DNA from: Adineta vaga
Lineage: Eukaryota > Rotifera
Direction of reading: 5' to 3'
NCBI GenBank assembly: GCA_021613535.1
Contig: CP075492.1
Location: forward strand, 1,488,001-1,552,000
DNA: 64,000 nt
In this document: one piece after another, positions 43,649-54,702 of the stretch
Position numbering within the stretch: the first letter of the stretch is position 1
Layout of the letters: the number at the start of each line of letters is the position of its first letter
The notes under the pieces: generated by a model
Seen by the model: only the letters and a program-made list of their open reading frames with translations
What the model was told of the DNA's origin: nothing
Databases searched by the model: none
Translations under genes and position numbers: made by a program

Positions 43649-45758
43649 ATGTTAACACATGCAACTAAACCAACAGTTATTCATGTTAAAAAAAGTTCAT
43701 CACGAGTATTTCATTTTATTGTTATTAGTTCGTTCTTTTGATGTTGAGAATACTTTTTAGTCAAATCCAACGAATGTTCGTATAGAAAATACGGATGATC
43801 TGTCTGTTGCACAGAACCAATCGAGAAAAACCGATAATTCATCTGTTAAAGTAACGAGAATAACTTTATCGCAGATCGATGTCAAAGAAATTAATGATCC
43901 TTCGTTTGATAATTTCACTAATTGTCATAAAACAATTAGTCCGTCTTCAATTCATTTTACTCCGATTGAAGTAAAGAATTCTATTAGATTATGATAAATA
44001 TATTTTTGTATATTATAGTCAAAAAATGGTCATTCAACATTATTAGATACACGATTATCATCTTTTGCTAATACAAATTCGATTTCACGATTCAAGGTAC
44101 TTTTCTATAATTGAATCTAGATAACAATTATTTTTCTCTATTTCTATTACATTTAGTTAGGATCATTGGGTGGTGATGATGATGATGAGAAAGAAGAGCG
44201 AAGAAAAAGACGAAGAAGGTATATAATATCTAAAAATATATTTTGTAAAATAATATTTTGTTGTCAATGTAGAGGTGGATTTTTTCAAATAACAAGTTGT
44301 TGTTGCTGTGCTTTATTTGCCGCTGCTATCGCTGCTATCTTACTTGCAGCTTTAATTACAGCCATAATTTGGCTTCGTAAATATTCATGGATTAAATTCT
44401 TGGAATATCGATATAATTTATTTTCTAGTTATGCAACCGAAGGTAACCACAACGACAACAACTTCGACCAGCAGTAAGTAGAATACATAGATATATATTG
44501 ATATCCAATAAATACAGAAAATATTGATTTTTCTTATTAAAGCTACAAGTACCACAACAACTACTACTACGGCGACCACTAGCACCTCATCAACAACAAG
44601 TACATCCAGTAGTTCTAGTACTTCCAGTACTTCCAGTACCTCAAGTACTTCCAGCACAACATCAACATCAGCGACGACCAGTACTTCAAGTACCTCTAGT
44701 ACCTCCAGTACCTCCAGTACATCCAGCACTTCAGCTACAACGACGACGACAACGACGAGCACTACCACCACTACAGGATGTACATCGTGTGAGTATTCCG
44801 TAAAATGCTAGGCCTTTCTTACACCACTGTTAAATATCTCTCCTACATAATTACCTCCATAATCTGAACGAAGTTAGACGGTTCTCAGCGTATTCAATTA
44901 TAGTAGTTTCATTGTATTTTTAATCTTTTAGGTTCTAATTATTGTTGGAATACAACGGGTGCAACAGTGGCTGGAACTAGTGGTTCTGGTGCCATTGCGA
45001 AAGCTACTAGTATATACATTGATCCATATGATAAAATGTATCTATCTGGTCATAACGTTGGACACATAGAAATGTGTCTAACGAATGCTACAAGTAGAAC
45101 TTCAACAGCGTCTGATACTGATCATATTGATTATATTACATTCGACAAAGATGGATATATGTACACAAACGATCATGAAAATGATCGAGTGAAGCGTTTT
45201 TCACCAGGCTCTTCAACTGGTACCGTTATTGCTGGAACTGGTACGTCGACTCCTGCCACCCTCAATAACCCAGTAGGTGTTGCAGTCGATGATAATTTGA
45301 ATCTTTACATCGGCGAGCAAGGAACAGATAAAGTGTTAATGTTGCCTCCCAATTCAACAACTCTGGTCACGGCCATTAACACAGGTGGTACTATCAAAAC
45401 GATGTCGGCACTTTTACTTTCATCTAGTTCATCAAACGAAATTTACATCAGTGATGAAGGTGGTACGAAAGTCTTTCTATGGCCATTTAATGCTTCATCT
45501 GCCCGAGTGACATATACTAGTGTCTCTAGTGGTCCTTCAACGCTTAATAAACCAAGAGGTCTAAAATTAGATTCTCTAGGTAATTTGTACGTTGCAGATC
45601 AAGAAAACAAACGAATAGTGATGTATTGTGTTAATTCTACGATGGGCCATGTGGTCATGCAAATGGGTGACAAACCTGTTGATCTTGCATTCGATTCCAA
45701 TATGAATATGTACACATTTTTAGATTCGGGTGAAGTTGTACGACATAAATTATTATAG
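43649..45758 (+). CDS. type II membrane protein: Ser/Thr mucin-like stalk plus NHL propeller, 6 exons
   Basis: Exons 43649-43705, 43761-43970, 44019-44096, 44157-44442, 44543-44788 and 44932-45758 join in consistent phases (0,0,0,1,1), giving 567 residues. The N-terminal cytoplasmic part is hydrophilic (SRKTDNSSVKVTRITLS) with DDDDEKEERRKRRRR next to the membrane. A Cys-rich hydrophobic stretch (SCCCCALFAAAIAAILLAAL) then spans the membrane. Exon 5 is a pure Ser/Thr stalk of about 75 residues, expected to be O-glycosylated. Exon 6 carries NHL blades (PVGVAVDDNLNLYIGEQG, PRGLKLDSLGNLYVADQENK). The donor at 44443 (GTAACC) is weak. A stronger GTAAGT lies 33 bp downstream, and the extra segment encodes more Thr in another frame. 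Confidence 0.82.
44550..44780 (+). repeat. AGTACNTCC-type coding minisatellite
   Basis: Tandem imperfect copies of a 9-base unit (AGTACTTCC, AGTACCTCC) encode Ser-Thr-Ser within exon 5 of the mucin-NHL gene, flanked by ACA/ACG Thr codon runs. Length polymorphism is likely. Confidence 0.7.
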
Positions 45759-46201
45759 ACTGACTCATTTTCTTTTTTTGTTTTTTTTAAACAAATATTA
45801 ATTATTAAAATTTGAATTTCTGTAACTATGTGAACATTTCATCGATATAAAATGAAACATACGATAGGGTTTCTTTTTCTTTCCAAAATTGATGTTTTCA
45901 ATTTACTCGAAGCACAATAAATGGCTGCTGAGTTAGGTTCTCAGATCTCAAACGGTAAATTTTGTGACTTTACAAGCAAATTCATCATTTCTTTATCGTC
46001 AATTTTATCCGTTGACAGATCAATAAATACAATCGACTCAAAATTTCGGATTTTTTTCTCAATGCTCGTGTGTTTTTCTTTACAAACTGTTATGAATTTA
46101 CCTGATTTTATATTTATTTTATTTCCATACATTTTTACAATGATTTGTGTATATCGATTGTGTATCTTAGATGATAAAAGAAATAAATCAATCAATGTTA
46201 T
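45759..46201. other. intergenic between convergent genes
   Basis: The plus ORF 45921-46253 overlaps the 3' end of the minus-strand F-box pseudogene and has no recognisable content. Confidence 0.35.
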
Positions 46202-48068
46202 TCAACATAACGACCATAAATATAATCTCTCATTGATATATATTGTCTTATGATTAAAACGTAATATTCCAGAATTAATTAAACTATTGAAATGTTTAAG
46301 ATCATAGTTTTGTACATATTGAAAACATAAGAGATTTAAATGACGATTAATTTGATTATTTTCATCCAATAGAAATCGTAATATTGATTCTATATTATTC
46401 ATTTCTATATTAATTTCCAGATATTCTAAATGAGGAAATAACATAACAAGTATTTCAAGTCTGGATAATGCACAACATTTCTGAAGAAAAATCACATTTT
46501 TAATACGATTTGTTTTGAATAACAATTGAAAATTTTCATTTTGTTCAATAGATGTTTTATTTTGTTTAAAAAAAGTCATCGTATGAAGTGTTAATGTATG
46601 AATATTCGGCATAGAACATAATAGATCGATCAAATTCAAAATAGAAAAGCATTCCAATTGGATTACTAAAGTTTTCACTTGTTCTAAAGATAGAATTCGA
46701 TTAAGACTGGTTCCAATCAATCCATATGTATCAATCGAAAAGGGATTTTTTAAAGTAAGTTCAGTTATATTTGGAAAATAATTCATACATTGATTCAATG
46801 CATTTTCATTTGTAATTAGAAGATGATTAACTGATTTAAAAATGATCCTATTTTCATTTCGAATAGTCATTTCATTTAATTGTACACGTAATGTAAAATC
46901 CTTTTTTCTAAATAGATAAAAATCTATATGGAAATTCTTATGAATAATTTTCTAAATACATACCGATATGGACCTACTGAAGAGATAATTCCATATGTAC
47001 AGAAGGGTACTTTTTCTAATCGATAGTCGAAAAACCATTGTCGTTCAATCCAAAATGAAGATTGAAATGGACTAATTTGTTCTTCAAATACTTCTTTTGT
47101 ATCATCATTAGACATATCATGTTGAATTAGAAAAATATCGAAAACATGTAAATTGGTTAAATATGTTAATATAAGTTGTTTCCATCTATTTCCATCTATA
47201 CAAGTACTATCGGATGTAATGCGTAATATTTCGATGAAAGAAAAACGATTCATTAAAATTTGTTCGAGATGATGAAATGTTGTATCTTGAAATGTGAAAG
47301 ATGCTGATGTTAAATTATTCAAAGTGAAATTAGGCAAATTGGTTTGGACAAAAACGTTACTATTTGATAAATATGCTGATAAATAACGAAGATGAGGAAC
47401 ATAAGATAATAAATTAACTAATTGATAAACAGATATGGAATCAATAATGATTAAATGTTCGATTGAACTGTATTCATCGATTGTTCTAGATAATATTCTT
47501 GTAGAACGAAAAATTCCTAATAATAATTTGCAATATCATAGTGAAGGTAAACGAAATATTTCTTGATAAATTAAAGTTCTTTTAGGAACATGATCGAAAA
47601 CAGTAATAGTCAATGAATTGAGGTAGGGGAATGATTTGAATTGAGGAACAATATTTTCTAAATGATCTGATTGAATTTTTTCAAGAATGAGTGTTCGAAG
47701 ATATGTCATATTCGAAAAAATCAGATATAGATCGAATACAGGAAACAGTTTAACATTTGAACAATATGAATTCGTTGTATATTGGGTATAATTATATCTT
47801 GATTATAATCAACAAAAGTTGATTGAGACATAAGAGGAATATTGATTTTAATAGGAATAAGAGTTGATTCCATGACAACATAACGAAATCGATAGTTAAT
47901 ATGGAAAAATCCCTTGTAAATATTGAAAAAATCGAGATATTCAAATACTTCATAAATTATTTCATTGGCAAGATCTTCAAAATGGGTTATCTTTTCTTTT
48001 ACACCACTAAACAAGCAAGAAAGTTTTATACAAAAAAAGAACATTCATTTTACTTACCAACTTGTCAT
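46202..48068 (-). pseudogene. F-box/LRR-like protein, broken by frameshift and stop
   Basis: Exon 1 48068-48058 (MTSC start) joins exon 2 from 48006 through a GTAAGT...GTTTAG intron, giving KITHFEDLANEIIYEVFEYL, a clear F-box. A one-base shift near 47765 moves the frame to SNVKLFPVFDLYLIFSNMTY, typical of the following LRR-like region. A TGA at 47538-47536 interrupts IFRLPSL/YCKLLLG. The frame is then open to a donor near 46964 (GTATGT), an acceptor near 46900, and a final exon to 46202 with leucine-rich text (PNITELTLKNPF, MPNIHTLTLHTM, FPHLEYLEIN). Bdelloid F-box proteins of this kind are SCF ubiquitin-ligase receptors. With two lesions this copy should be non-functional unless the sequence has errors. 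Confidence 0.75.
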
Positions 48069-48129
48069 TGCTGTCAAATGTTTTTTACTTCTATTTGTAT
48101 TATGAAAATCATTAAAATAGTCAATTGAA

Positions 48130-48459
48130 TTGACATTCGATTTATTCTATCGAAAAATCTAAAATGCACATTTACATTTGTTTGATTTCAACATTTTGCA
48201 CAAGAAGAAAAGAAAGAGAGTGTTTTTCTTCAATCGAACACGTTTTTTTAATTCATTCTTTAACATATCAGAAATAGAAATCTTATTTTATTTCTATTTT
48301 TTCTTTATAATAACGAAAAAAAGGTTCTTTTTATTCTCTATAAAGTAAAGATAAAGTAAAAAAATATCGTGTGTTCGTAAATCTTGAGAAATATACTTTC
48401 ATCCTTACTCCAAATTTATTTGAAAAAATCGAAGTATGAATAAAACAATAAATATTACG
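48130..48459. other. intergenic, no gene seen
   Basis: AT-rich sequence with no supported feature. Confidence 0.4.
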
Positions 48460-48521
48460 GTGTGGGTGAGAGTTCAGAGATAATAATACTCCAATCTCCA
48501 CATTCACCCACACCCTCAAGA
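48460..48521. repeat. short hairpin repeat with TGTGGG-like termini
   Basis: GGTGTGGGTGA at the left end is complementary to TCACCCACACC near the right end. The interior includes GAGTTCAGAGATAATAAT and CTCCA, also found at 52330-52373. The element ends in CACCCTCAAG, the shared end of the family. Confidence 0.65.
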
Positions 48522-48685
48522 ATTTGTCTATTGCATTAACTGATAAGTAACGAACATCATTTTTTATTCTTGAAATGGGTATTGAGTGCCATTCTACAAA
48601 ATATAATAGTTCATATTACTGAATGATATTTATTATACAGAACGATTTACAAAAAAGTTTGTTTACATTCGAAAAAATACAATGA

Positions 48686-50110
48686 CTAAGTAGAAATAGG
48701 AGTTGGTGTGGGAGCATGTCCCAGTCGTTTCTTGAGGCATTCTACCTCACCACCATGCTTGCAAATGGCGACCCGCATCATGGCAAGTATATTGTTTGCT
48801 GCAATACTGTGATCATGTACACCGCCATGGAATGATACAGTGGCATCTTTGCCTATTTGACTTTTGAGCAGAGCTTGACCGCCTGGATGTGAATCAATAA
48901 AATTGCTGACATCATGAACGAAACCAGCGATCAAAACAAGTTGTCGATCGACATCCGTTTTGGCTAATTCCTGGTATTGTTCGAATGAAATGATGGGTAG
49001 CTGTGTTCTATCCTTGGGCCAAACAATATTTTCTCCAAACTTATCTAATGCTTTGCGCGTCATAGCGTATTGACCTTTTTGAATTTCGTTCTGGGGAAAT
49101 TTTTTTAGATTGCTGGCGAGACCGACTTTCTTCAAAATCCATATTACCCATTTGGTCGGATCGTACTGAAACCATAGAAGTGCATTGCGATAGTCGGATG
49201 GAAATTCATGGTGAAAATTGTGATATCCTTCGCCCAGTGTGACGAGAGCCGTGATGAAATGGTCTCGAGGTGAGTGCTTATCATCAAAAGGTGCATCGCC
49301 CAAATAGTGTGCTAGTGAATTGACGCAGAATGTTGAATGGTGAACAACTAGAAGACGAAGTACACTGGCGTAAAAGTATCCACCACGATAGTCACCCCAT
49401 CCAAGACCACACACGAGAATGGGAACAACAAAACCGACGATGATATTTAAAGAGAGAATGTTTTTGGATTGCCATTGAACACTCTTATCATTCGTAACAT
49501 CGGTCATATCAACGTAACCAGGAGGACGACGTGGTTTAAACAACAACCAGCCAATATGAGAATGAAAAAGACCTTTATGTGCACTGTATGGATCGAGATC
49601 GGTGTCCGTGTAGCGATGATGTGCTCGGTGACCACGTATCCACCAATGAGCAGATCCTTGAAGAGCACCTGCAGCTAGTGTGACTAAGACGTAGCGCAGT
49701 AACAAGGTCGCCTGGTACGATCGATGAGCGAAAAGACGATGATAACCAGCAGTGATGCCGAGTCCCGTAAGAAGGCCCCAAAAGAAGGTGAACATTGTCG
49801 TTTGCCACATGCCAACCGTAGTACAAATACCGTAAAGAGCGATAAATGGTTCACTACCAAGAACTATTACTTTAGGCCAATCGACTTGCTGGTACCAGTT
49901 CGACCAAGACATAGGTTGGAGTTCGGGTTCGTTCAGTAGGGTTCGCGCCACATAATTATTGTTGATAAAATATTCTTCCTCCTCGTTCGCAGTCATTTGA
50001 GGTTGCTGCATCGGTGAAAGTTCCTCAACAGTCGATATCGGTAAATCTAATGGCTTTGGTATGTAGGATATCACGACACGACGGCCTTTGATTCCATCAG
50101 CTGAATACAT
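48686..50110 (-). CDS. delta-9 (stearoyl-CoA) desaturase with C-terminal cytochrome b5, fungal OLE1 type
   Basis: An intronless frame of 474 residues from ATG 50110. The di-iron desaturase core has HRLFAH (124-129), HRAHH (161-165), NSLAH (264-268) and HNFHH (297-301), with four TM segments around them. Residues about 373-450 form a cytochrome b5 domain: HPGG (408-411), GKDATVSFHGGVHDHS with the second haem His (about 434) and NILAMMRVAI. The enzyme inserts the delta-9 double bond in acyl-CoA at the ER, with b5 passing electrons from its reductase. Animal SCDs lack this fused b5; fungal Ole1 has it in the same place, and the b5 wording is very Ole1-like. GC content is clearly higher than in neighbouring genes. 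Transfer from fungi is a reasonable inference. Confidence 0.9.
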   Translation of the reverse strand: MYSADGIKGRRVVISYIPKPLDLPISTVEELSPMQQPQMTANEEEEYFINNNYVARTLLNEPELQPMSWSNWYQQVDWPKVIVLGSEPFIALYGICTTVGMWQTTMFTFFWGLLTGLGITAGYHRLFAHRSYQATLLLRYVLVTLAAGALQGSAHWWIRGHRAHHRYTDTDLDPYSAHKGLFHSHIGWLLFKPRRPPGYVDMTDVTNDKSVQWQSKNILSLNIIVGFVVPILVCGLGWGDYRGGYFYASVLRLLVVHHSTFCVNSLAHYLGDAPFDDKHSPRDHFITALVTLGEGYHNFHHEFPSDYRNALLWFQYDPTKWVIWILKKVGLASNLKKFPQNEIQKGQYAMTRKALDKFGENIVWPKDRTQLPIISFEQYQELAKTDVDRQLVLIAGFVHDVSNFIDSHPGGQALLKSQIGKDATVSFHGGVHDHSIAANNILAMMRVAICKHGGEVECLKKRLGHAPTPTPIST

Positions 50111-52131
50111 TACATCGTCTAAAAATACAGATGTAATACAAACTTTTATATTATTTAGACTATATCATTGATGAAGAAATATATTATACGCATAATAAGG
50201 CTCCGAGTCACATAATCGATCCTATACATCACATCCGTAAAACTAAGAAAGGTCAATTGTGAAAAGAGGTTAAAAAGAACTTAATTATTCATTCAATAAT
50301 CAAAGCAGACTATTTTTCAAATTGCGTCTCACTAAAGTACTATGCAGATGTGTTCGCAAAAATATTTCTTTCTCTACAGTGGAATCAAAATGTGTTAGTT
50401 TCAAATATCACTATAGCTACACTTGAAAATGTAAATCATCTCACATTTACTACTTAACTATAGTTATTCTGGAAAAAACATCGTGGAAGTTCGTTTGGAT
50501 TAACTTTTTCTTAAAATAAATGTGACCGTGTCTATTTTTAGTTTGCCCGACAAAGACGTTCAATGATGCTAAATTTGTTCTGTTCTTCAAAAAGCTAAAT
50601 GTCAAACCAATATTGATTTAGAAAAGCTTTAAAAATTTTTCATATTCTATTTAAACAGATAGAAATGTAAAGAAAATTAGTATCTAAAATAAAAAGACTT
50701 CTTCCATTTTTACCTCTCTTTTTCTCATGCAAATCAACTCAATTTGAAGGTGTCAATATCAAATTCTTTTTATTTCTTGTCTTGCTAATCAGAATAAAAT
50801 ATAATCCTTAGAAATATGAATACTTTAAATTTAAATTTTTCCAGAAGCATTTTGATTCTGATTTTTGTCTACTTATAACCTATTAGATAAAAAAATTGTA
50901 AAATTGATAACTCACTAGACATCATTGATCATATCGAGCCGCTTGATTTTTATTTCTGATGAGAACAAATTTTTATTAGCTGTTCAAATGGTAAATTAAG
51001 AGATTCTGTTTATTGTGAATAATATTTTGTTCGCGATTTGTATGACTTGGTATTGTGATGTAATTTTTTTTTCTCTTATGTTCCATCGTATCAATCATTA
51101 TATATTATAACGAAAAATGCACTATCTTCTTGTTCTCTCATTTCTATATTTTTTTTTCTTAGTGCAGCTATGACACATGCTCTATTTTGCGTCAATTATT
51201 CTTTTGCGTTCTGTTTTACTTTCGTTTTTGCTTAGAAAATTTTCTCCGATTATTCAAAGAAAGAGAATGGGTCAAAGGAACAAGAACGCTCACACTCAGA
51301 GTCACTTATCTATGATTCATTATTGCACTTATAGTGTCAGTGCAGTGCAAACTATCAAGTTCAAGGTTATCAAAAATTCGACTTTTCTCACGGTGAGACC
51401 TTTGAATATTGATTTCAGACAACTTTCAATCAAGTGGAAGTTTCGATGATCGAGAAAATCATTTTCTGTATAAAATAAAATAAGATTTAGTGAGTTTCTA
51501 ATGATTTGTTCTGTTGCCACGTGTAATGTAACGACGTACAAAAAGAAATGATATCCTAGAGAATAAGGAACGCAATAGAATAGGTAGAGATGTAACAATG
51601 TTGTTCTGCCAGTTTTTTTTTAATGTTTTTATATTACATACACTTCGAAAACGAAACGAGATAAATTCTAGTTAATTTCAAAGAAATATTGAGCAAATTC
51701 TCTCTAAAAAACTAAATATCTCCTAGATCTGTACGATATAAAATAAGTTATCGATAGTGATATGAATCTTCTCCTCTTTTCTAGTTGTTTCTTTTAGATT
51801 AATATTTCTGTATTTTTCCCATTAGTCATAATATCGAACCATCGATAATATGTTTTCTAGGTATAAACAAGAGAACCATCTTCATGCAGTTAATTAATAA
51901 AGACTCATACAAAGTCAGATTCGCGTGCGTAGCCTAAGTATATGTATATTGACAACATAAAAGGGCAACATTATGATGATGCGAAGAAATGTTCAAATAG
52001 AACAAACTAAAAGAACAGGAATATATATTTCTATATATTCAAACGATTCTTGATCATCGAACGACAAGATCACGTTGATAACAGTTGAATCTGATCAATA
52101 ATAATCATATTAAAGAATAACTAGTATTATA
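50111..52131. other. 2 kb intergenic, no supported gene
   Basis: AT-rich sequence without convincing frames. The promoter of the desaturase lies at its left end. ORFs 51177-51449 and 51329-51598 on opposite strands are shadows of each other and have no recognisable content. Confidence 0.4.
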
Positions 52132-52373
52132 TTAGGGTGTGTGTGAAGATACCATTGCGGTGAAACAACGTTTACTAAAACCTACAGCCTCACCATAGCT
52201 AGTTAAAAATTGAAATTCAAAGCATAGCTCTTTTAATATGTCTGACATATAAATGGAACTGTAGACAAAAATAGTTCTTAACGAAATTTTTTCTATTATG
52301 ATATTAGTTGCGGATGTGGATGTCATTAGGAGTTCAGAGATAATAATACTCCGATCTCCACACCCTCAAAATG
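52132..52373. repeat. element with TGTGGG-like inverted ends
   Basis: It begins GGGTGTGTGTGAA and ends CTCCACACCCTCAA, an inverted terminal pair about 240 bp apart. Its right part (GAGTTCAGAGATAATAAT then ACTCC) is the same as in 48460-48521. It is likely a longer member of the same family. A further end, CTTGAGGGTGTGGGTAAA, occurs at 52649-52666. Confidence 0.55.
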
Positions 52374-52786
52374 GTGATCATTGTTTGCTGAAAACTCCAT
52401 CTTTATTGTTCCTGACCAACCAATGGAATTTCAACAGAAGTGAACATCACATGCGGATTGGATGCTGTGAGCGAACGAGCGCATGAACATCTCCTCAGAG
52501 CATAACCCTTCTTTCAGCAAAAAGAAATTACATTGATTAGTCGTATTTTTTGTTACAGAGATCGATTCAGAACATATGGTGAACTACTTTATAAATCCTT
52601 TGTTAAAGCCATTTTGCCGACTGAACATAAATCTGACGCCAATTTAATCTTGAGGGTGTGGGTAAATATAGAGATCGGTGTACCAATAGGCTATATATTT
52701 AGCATTCACAGTATGACGTTTCCTTTTCTTAGAGCCTATATTCATCGTGATTGTACACAAATGGAAACTCATTTAACAGTTATTAT

Positions 52787-53158
52787 GTAACATGATGCGT
52801 GAAGAGGAATCACGTTAGTATAACGTTACATGAGAGGAGAATATATGATCAGCGTTACGAGTGCATCATGAGATGATAGATTAGAGTAATTATTAATGTT
52901 CTAAATACAATCTAATTATATCAGCAATCTATATAGTTCAATGTTTGATCTCATTGGATGTTGTACTTCTATCTCTTTTCTGTTCTTCCATTAACTAGTT
53001 GTATGATTCCATGTTCTCTCTCTCTCTCTTTCTTTCTTTCTAGTATATAAGTTCATGTTGTATGTGAAATAGCTGCACTTGGACGTAGATCATAGTTGAA
53101 TAAACACCGTGTCGTAAGACACACAAACCTATGTCTCTCCATTTGTAAGTAACGAATA
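52787..53158 (+). mobile_element. possible solo LTR
   Basis: A TGTAAC start at about 52787, a TATA-like TATATAAG at about 53044 after a CT-rich run, an AATAAA at about 53101 and a GTAA end near 53155 give the usual U3-R-U5 order over about 370 bp. I see no second copy in the window and no confirmed target duplication, so this is only a candidate. Confidence 0.35.
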
Positions 53159-53407
53159 AAGATTTGAACTAGCTCAATCAATATCAATGCTATACAAGAC
53201 AGTAAGAGTTAGATACATATTATGGTATTTAGTTCATCCATCTTTAAAATTCGTTACAATCGGTGTATGATTATCTCTGAACTCTCACCCACATCTTCAT
53301 GTCCCGATAGGTAATGGATAACTACTTGTATGCATTACATACACATCAACATCCATTTTTTTTATTTCAACTGCTTTCTTTTACCAAAATATAAATCATA
53401 TAGTTAC
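53159..53407. other. intergenic with telomere-like motif
   Basis: ATTATCTCTGAACTCTCACC at about 53269-53288, followed by CACAT, is the reverse complement of the interior of the 48460 element. Confidence 0.45.
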
Positions 53408-54388
53408 TTAAGCAATATGTTGTGGACAACGACATACATTAAGCAGAACACGTTTTAATTCTGAACGAAAGGTTTTTGATACCAATATATTTGTATAAAA
53501 ACTAATCCCATTCTCAATAAAATATACGAAAGATGTTATTAACAAAATGTATTGTTCAATCAGTTGTTGTTCTACACTTTTTTCATTACGACGTGTAATT
53601 TCTTGATACATGTAACAAATTGTAATCGGAAATTTGAACAAAATAAAACTGACAAGTTCCACAAGTAGTATTCGAATCAATTGCCGATCTTTTGATTGAA
53701 GTATTCGTGGTCTACCAATCACAACAACAACAGCTGAATTTGATGTGCCGGACTGTTGCGTTGCACGGCTAATTCCACGAATATTTTTCACTGTCCAACA
53801 TCCAAAAATCAGCATGAGAACAGGTAGAAATAGACCATTGATAAAAAGTGAATAATAAGAGACGAATGTTGTATATGCACCTGGTTCATGAAAACAAATG
53901 AAATAATCAGGTCCATATTGCAGGATTCGTATATAAATTAATGCATGTACATGGAAAATTGCCCAAAATAAACATGTAACAATAATACTGATGACAATCA
54001 ATCGTCGTGTGCTAAGTCTTCTTGTTAAAGCATTTGGTGAAGTGACTAAAGTCCGATCAATAGAGGCTATAATTAGACAAGATGGTTCCCAACATGCGAG
54101 AACAAAGGCTATATAGTAACGGAATCGACAAAAGCCTATGTTCATTTTAGATAGATCAATATCATAACCAAATGTGAGCATTACAAAAAGAAAGCCCACG
54201 TAGAAGTAAATAAGATTCATACTATTGAAAATGATGAAACATATTGTACATGGATTTTTTCGAAGAGTATTCTGTGTAAATACCATTAGATTTAACACAG
54301 AACCTATAGTGCCAAAAGCTATGAGTATGGGACCACCATACTTAAATAGATTTTCTTGAAAGGAGTAGAGAAATGCTGATGTCGACAT
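53408..54388 (-). CDS. rhodopsin-like GPCR (FMRFamide-receptor-like), single exon
   Basis: An intact 326-residue frame with seven TM segments: ILIAFGTIGSVLNLMVFTQN (TM1), FNSMNLIYFYVGFLFVML (TM2), TM3 ending CLIIASIDRTLVTS (DRT for DRY), VISIIVTCLFWAIFHVHAL (TM4), LFINGLFLPVLMLIFGC (TM5), ILLVELVSFILFKFPITICY (TM6), FVYFIENGISFYTN (TM7), then LVSKTFRSELKRVLLNVC. Extracellular Cys in FCRFRYY and YFICFHEPG would form the usual disulphide. Unlike the receptors at 22432 and 25782 it has no intron at TM1-2. The ligand is unknown. Confidence 0.85.
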   Translation of the reverse strand: MSTSAFLYSFQENLFKYGGPILIAFGTIGSVLNLMVFTQNTLRKNPCTICFIIFNSMNLIYFYVGFLFVMLTFGYDIDLSKMNIGFCRFRYYIAFVLACWEPSCLIIASIDRTLVTSPNALTRRLSTRRLIVISIIVTCLFWAIFHVHALIYIRILQYGPDYFICFHEPGAYTTFVSYYSLFINGLFLPVLMLIFGCWTVKNIRGISRATQQSGTSNSAVVVVIGRPRILQSKDRQLIRILLVELVSFILFKFPITICYMYQEITRRNEKSVEQQLIEQYILLITSFVYFIENGISFYTNILVSKTFRSELKRVLLNVCRCPQHIA

Positions 54389-54702
54389 TGATGTAAAAAG
54401 AAGAAAACTAAAATGAATGTGAAAAAAAAGAAGTTTATTTCTTTAGATATATTTCAATGACGTAGATTTCTATTTCTAGCACTTTAGGGATGATAGAATG
54501 AAAGATTTCGATGAAAATAAAAATATAGAAAGTGATGACATGTGTATGTCATTCAAGAATATTTGATGAACGACCCAACAGCAGAGATTAAAGCAGAATT
54601 TGTATTTAGATTAAATCATTAAAAAGATTTATTTATTCATATTTTTTCTCATACATACTATCTATGACAGTGGAAAAATGATGTTATCATCGTCTTATTT
54701 CT
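54389..54702. other. intergenic, no gene seen
   Basis: AT-rich upstream region of the minus-strand GPCR. No other feature is seen. Confidence 0.4.

Noticed and set aside
44418-44771. Minus-strand ORF rich in Val, Leu and Glu
   Set aside because: It is the antisense shadow of the Ser/Thr stalk minisatellite.
51177-51598. Overlapping ORFs on both strands
   Set aside because: They are mutual shadows with no recognisable motifs.
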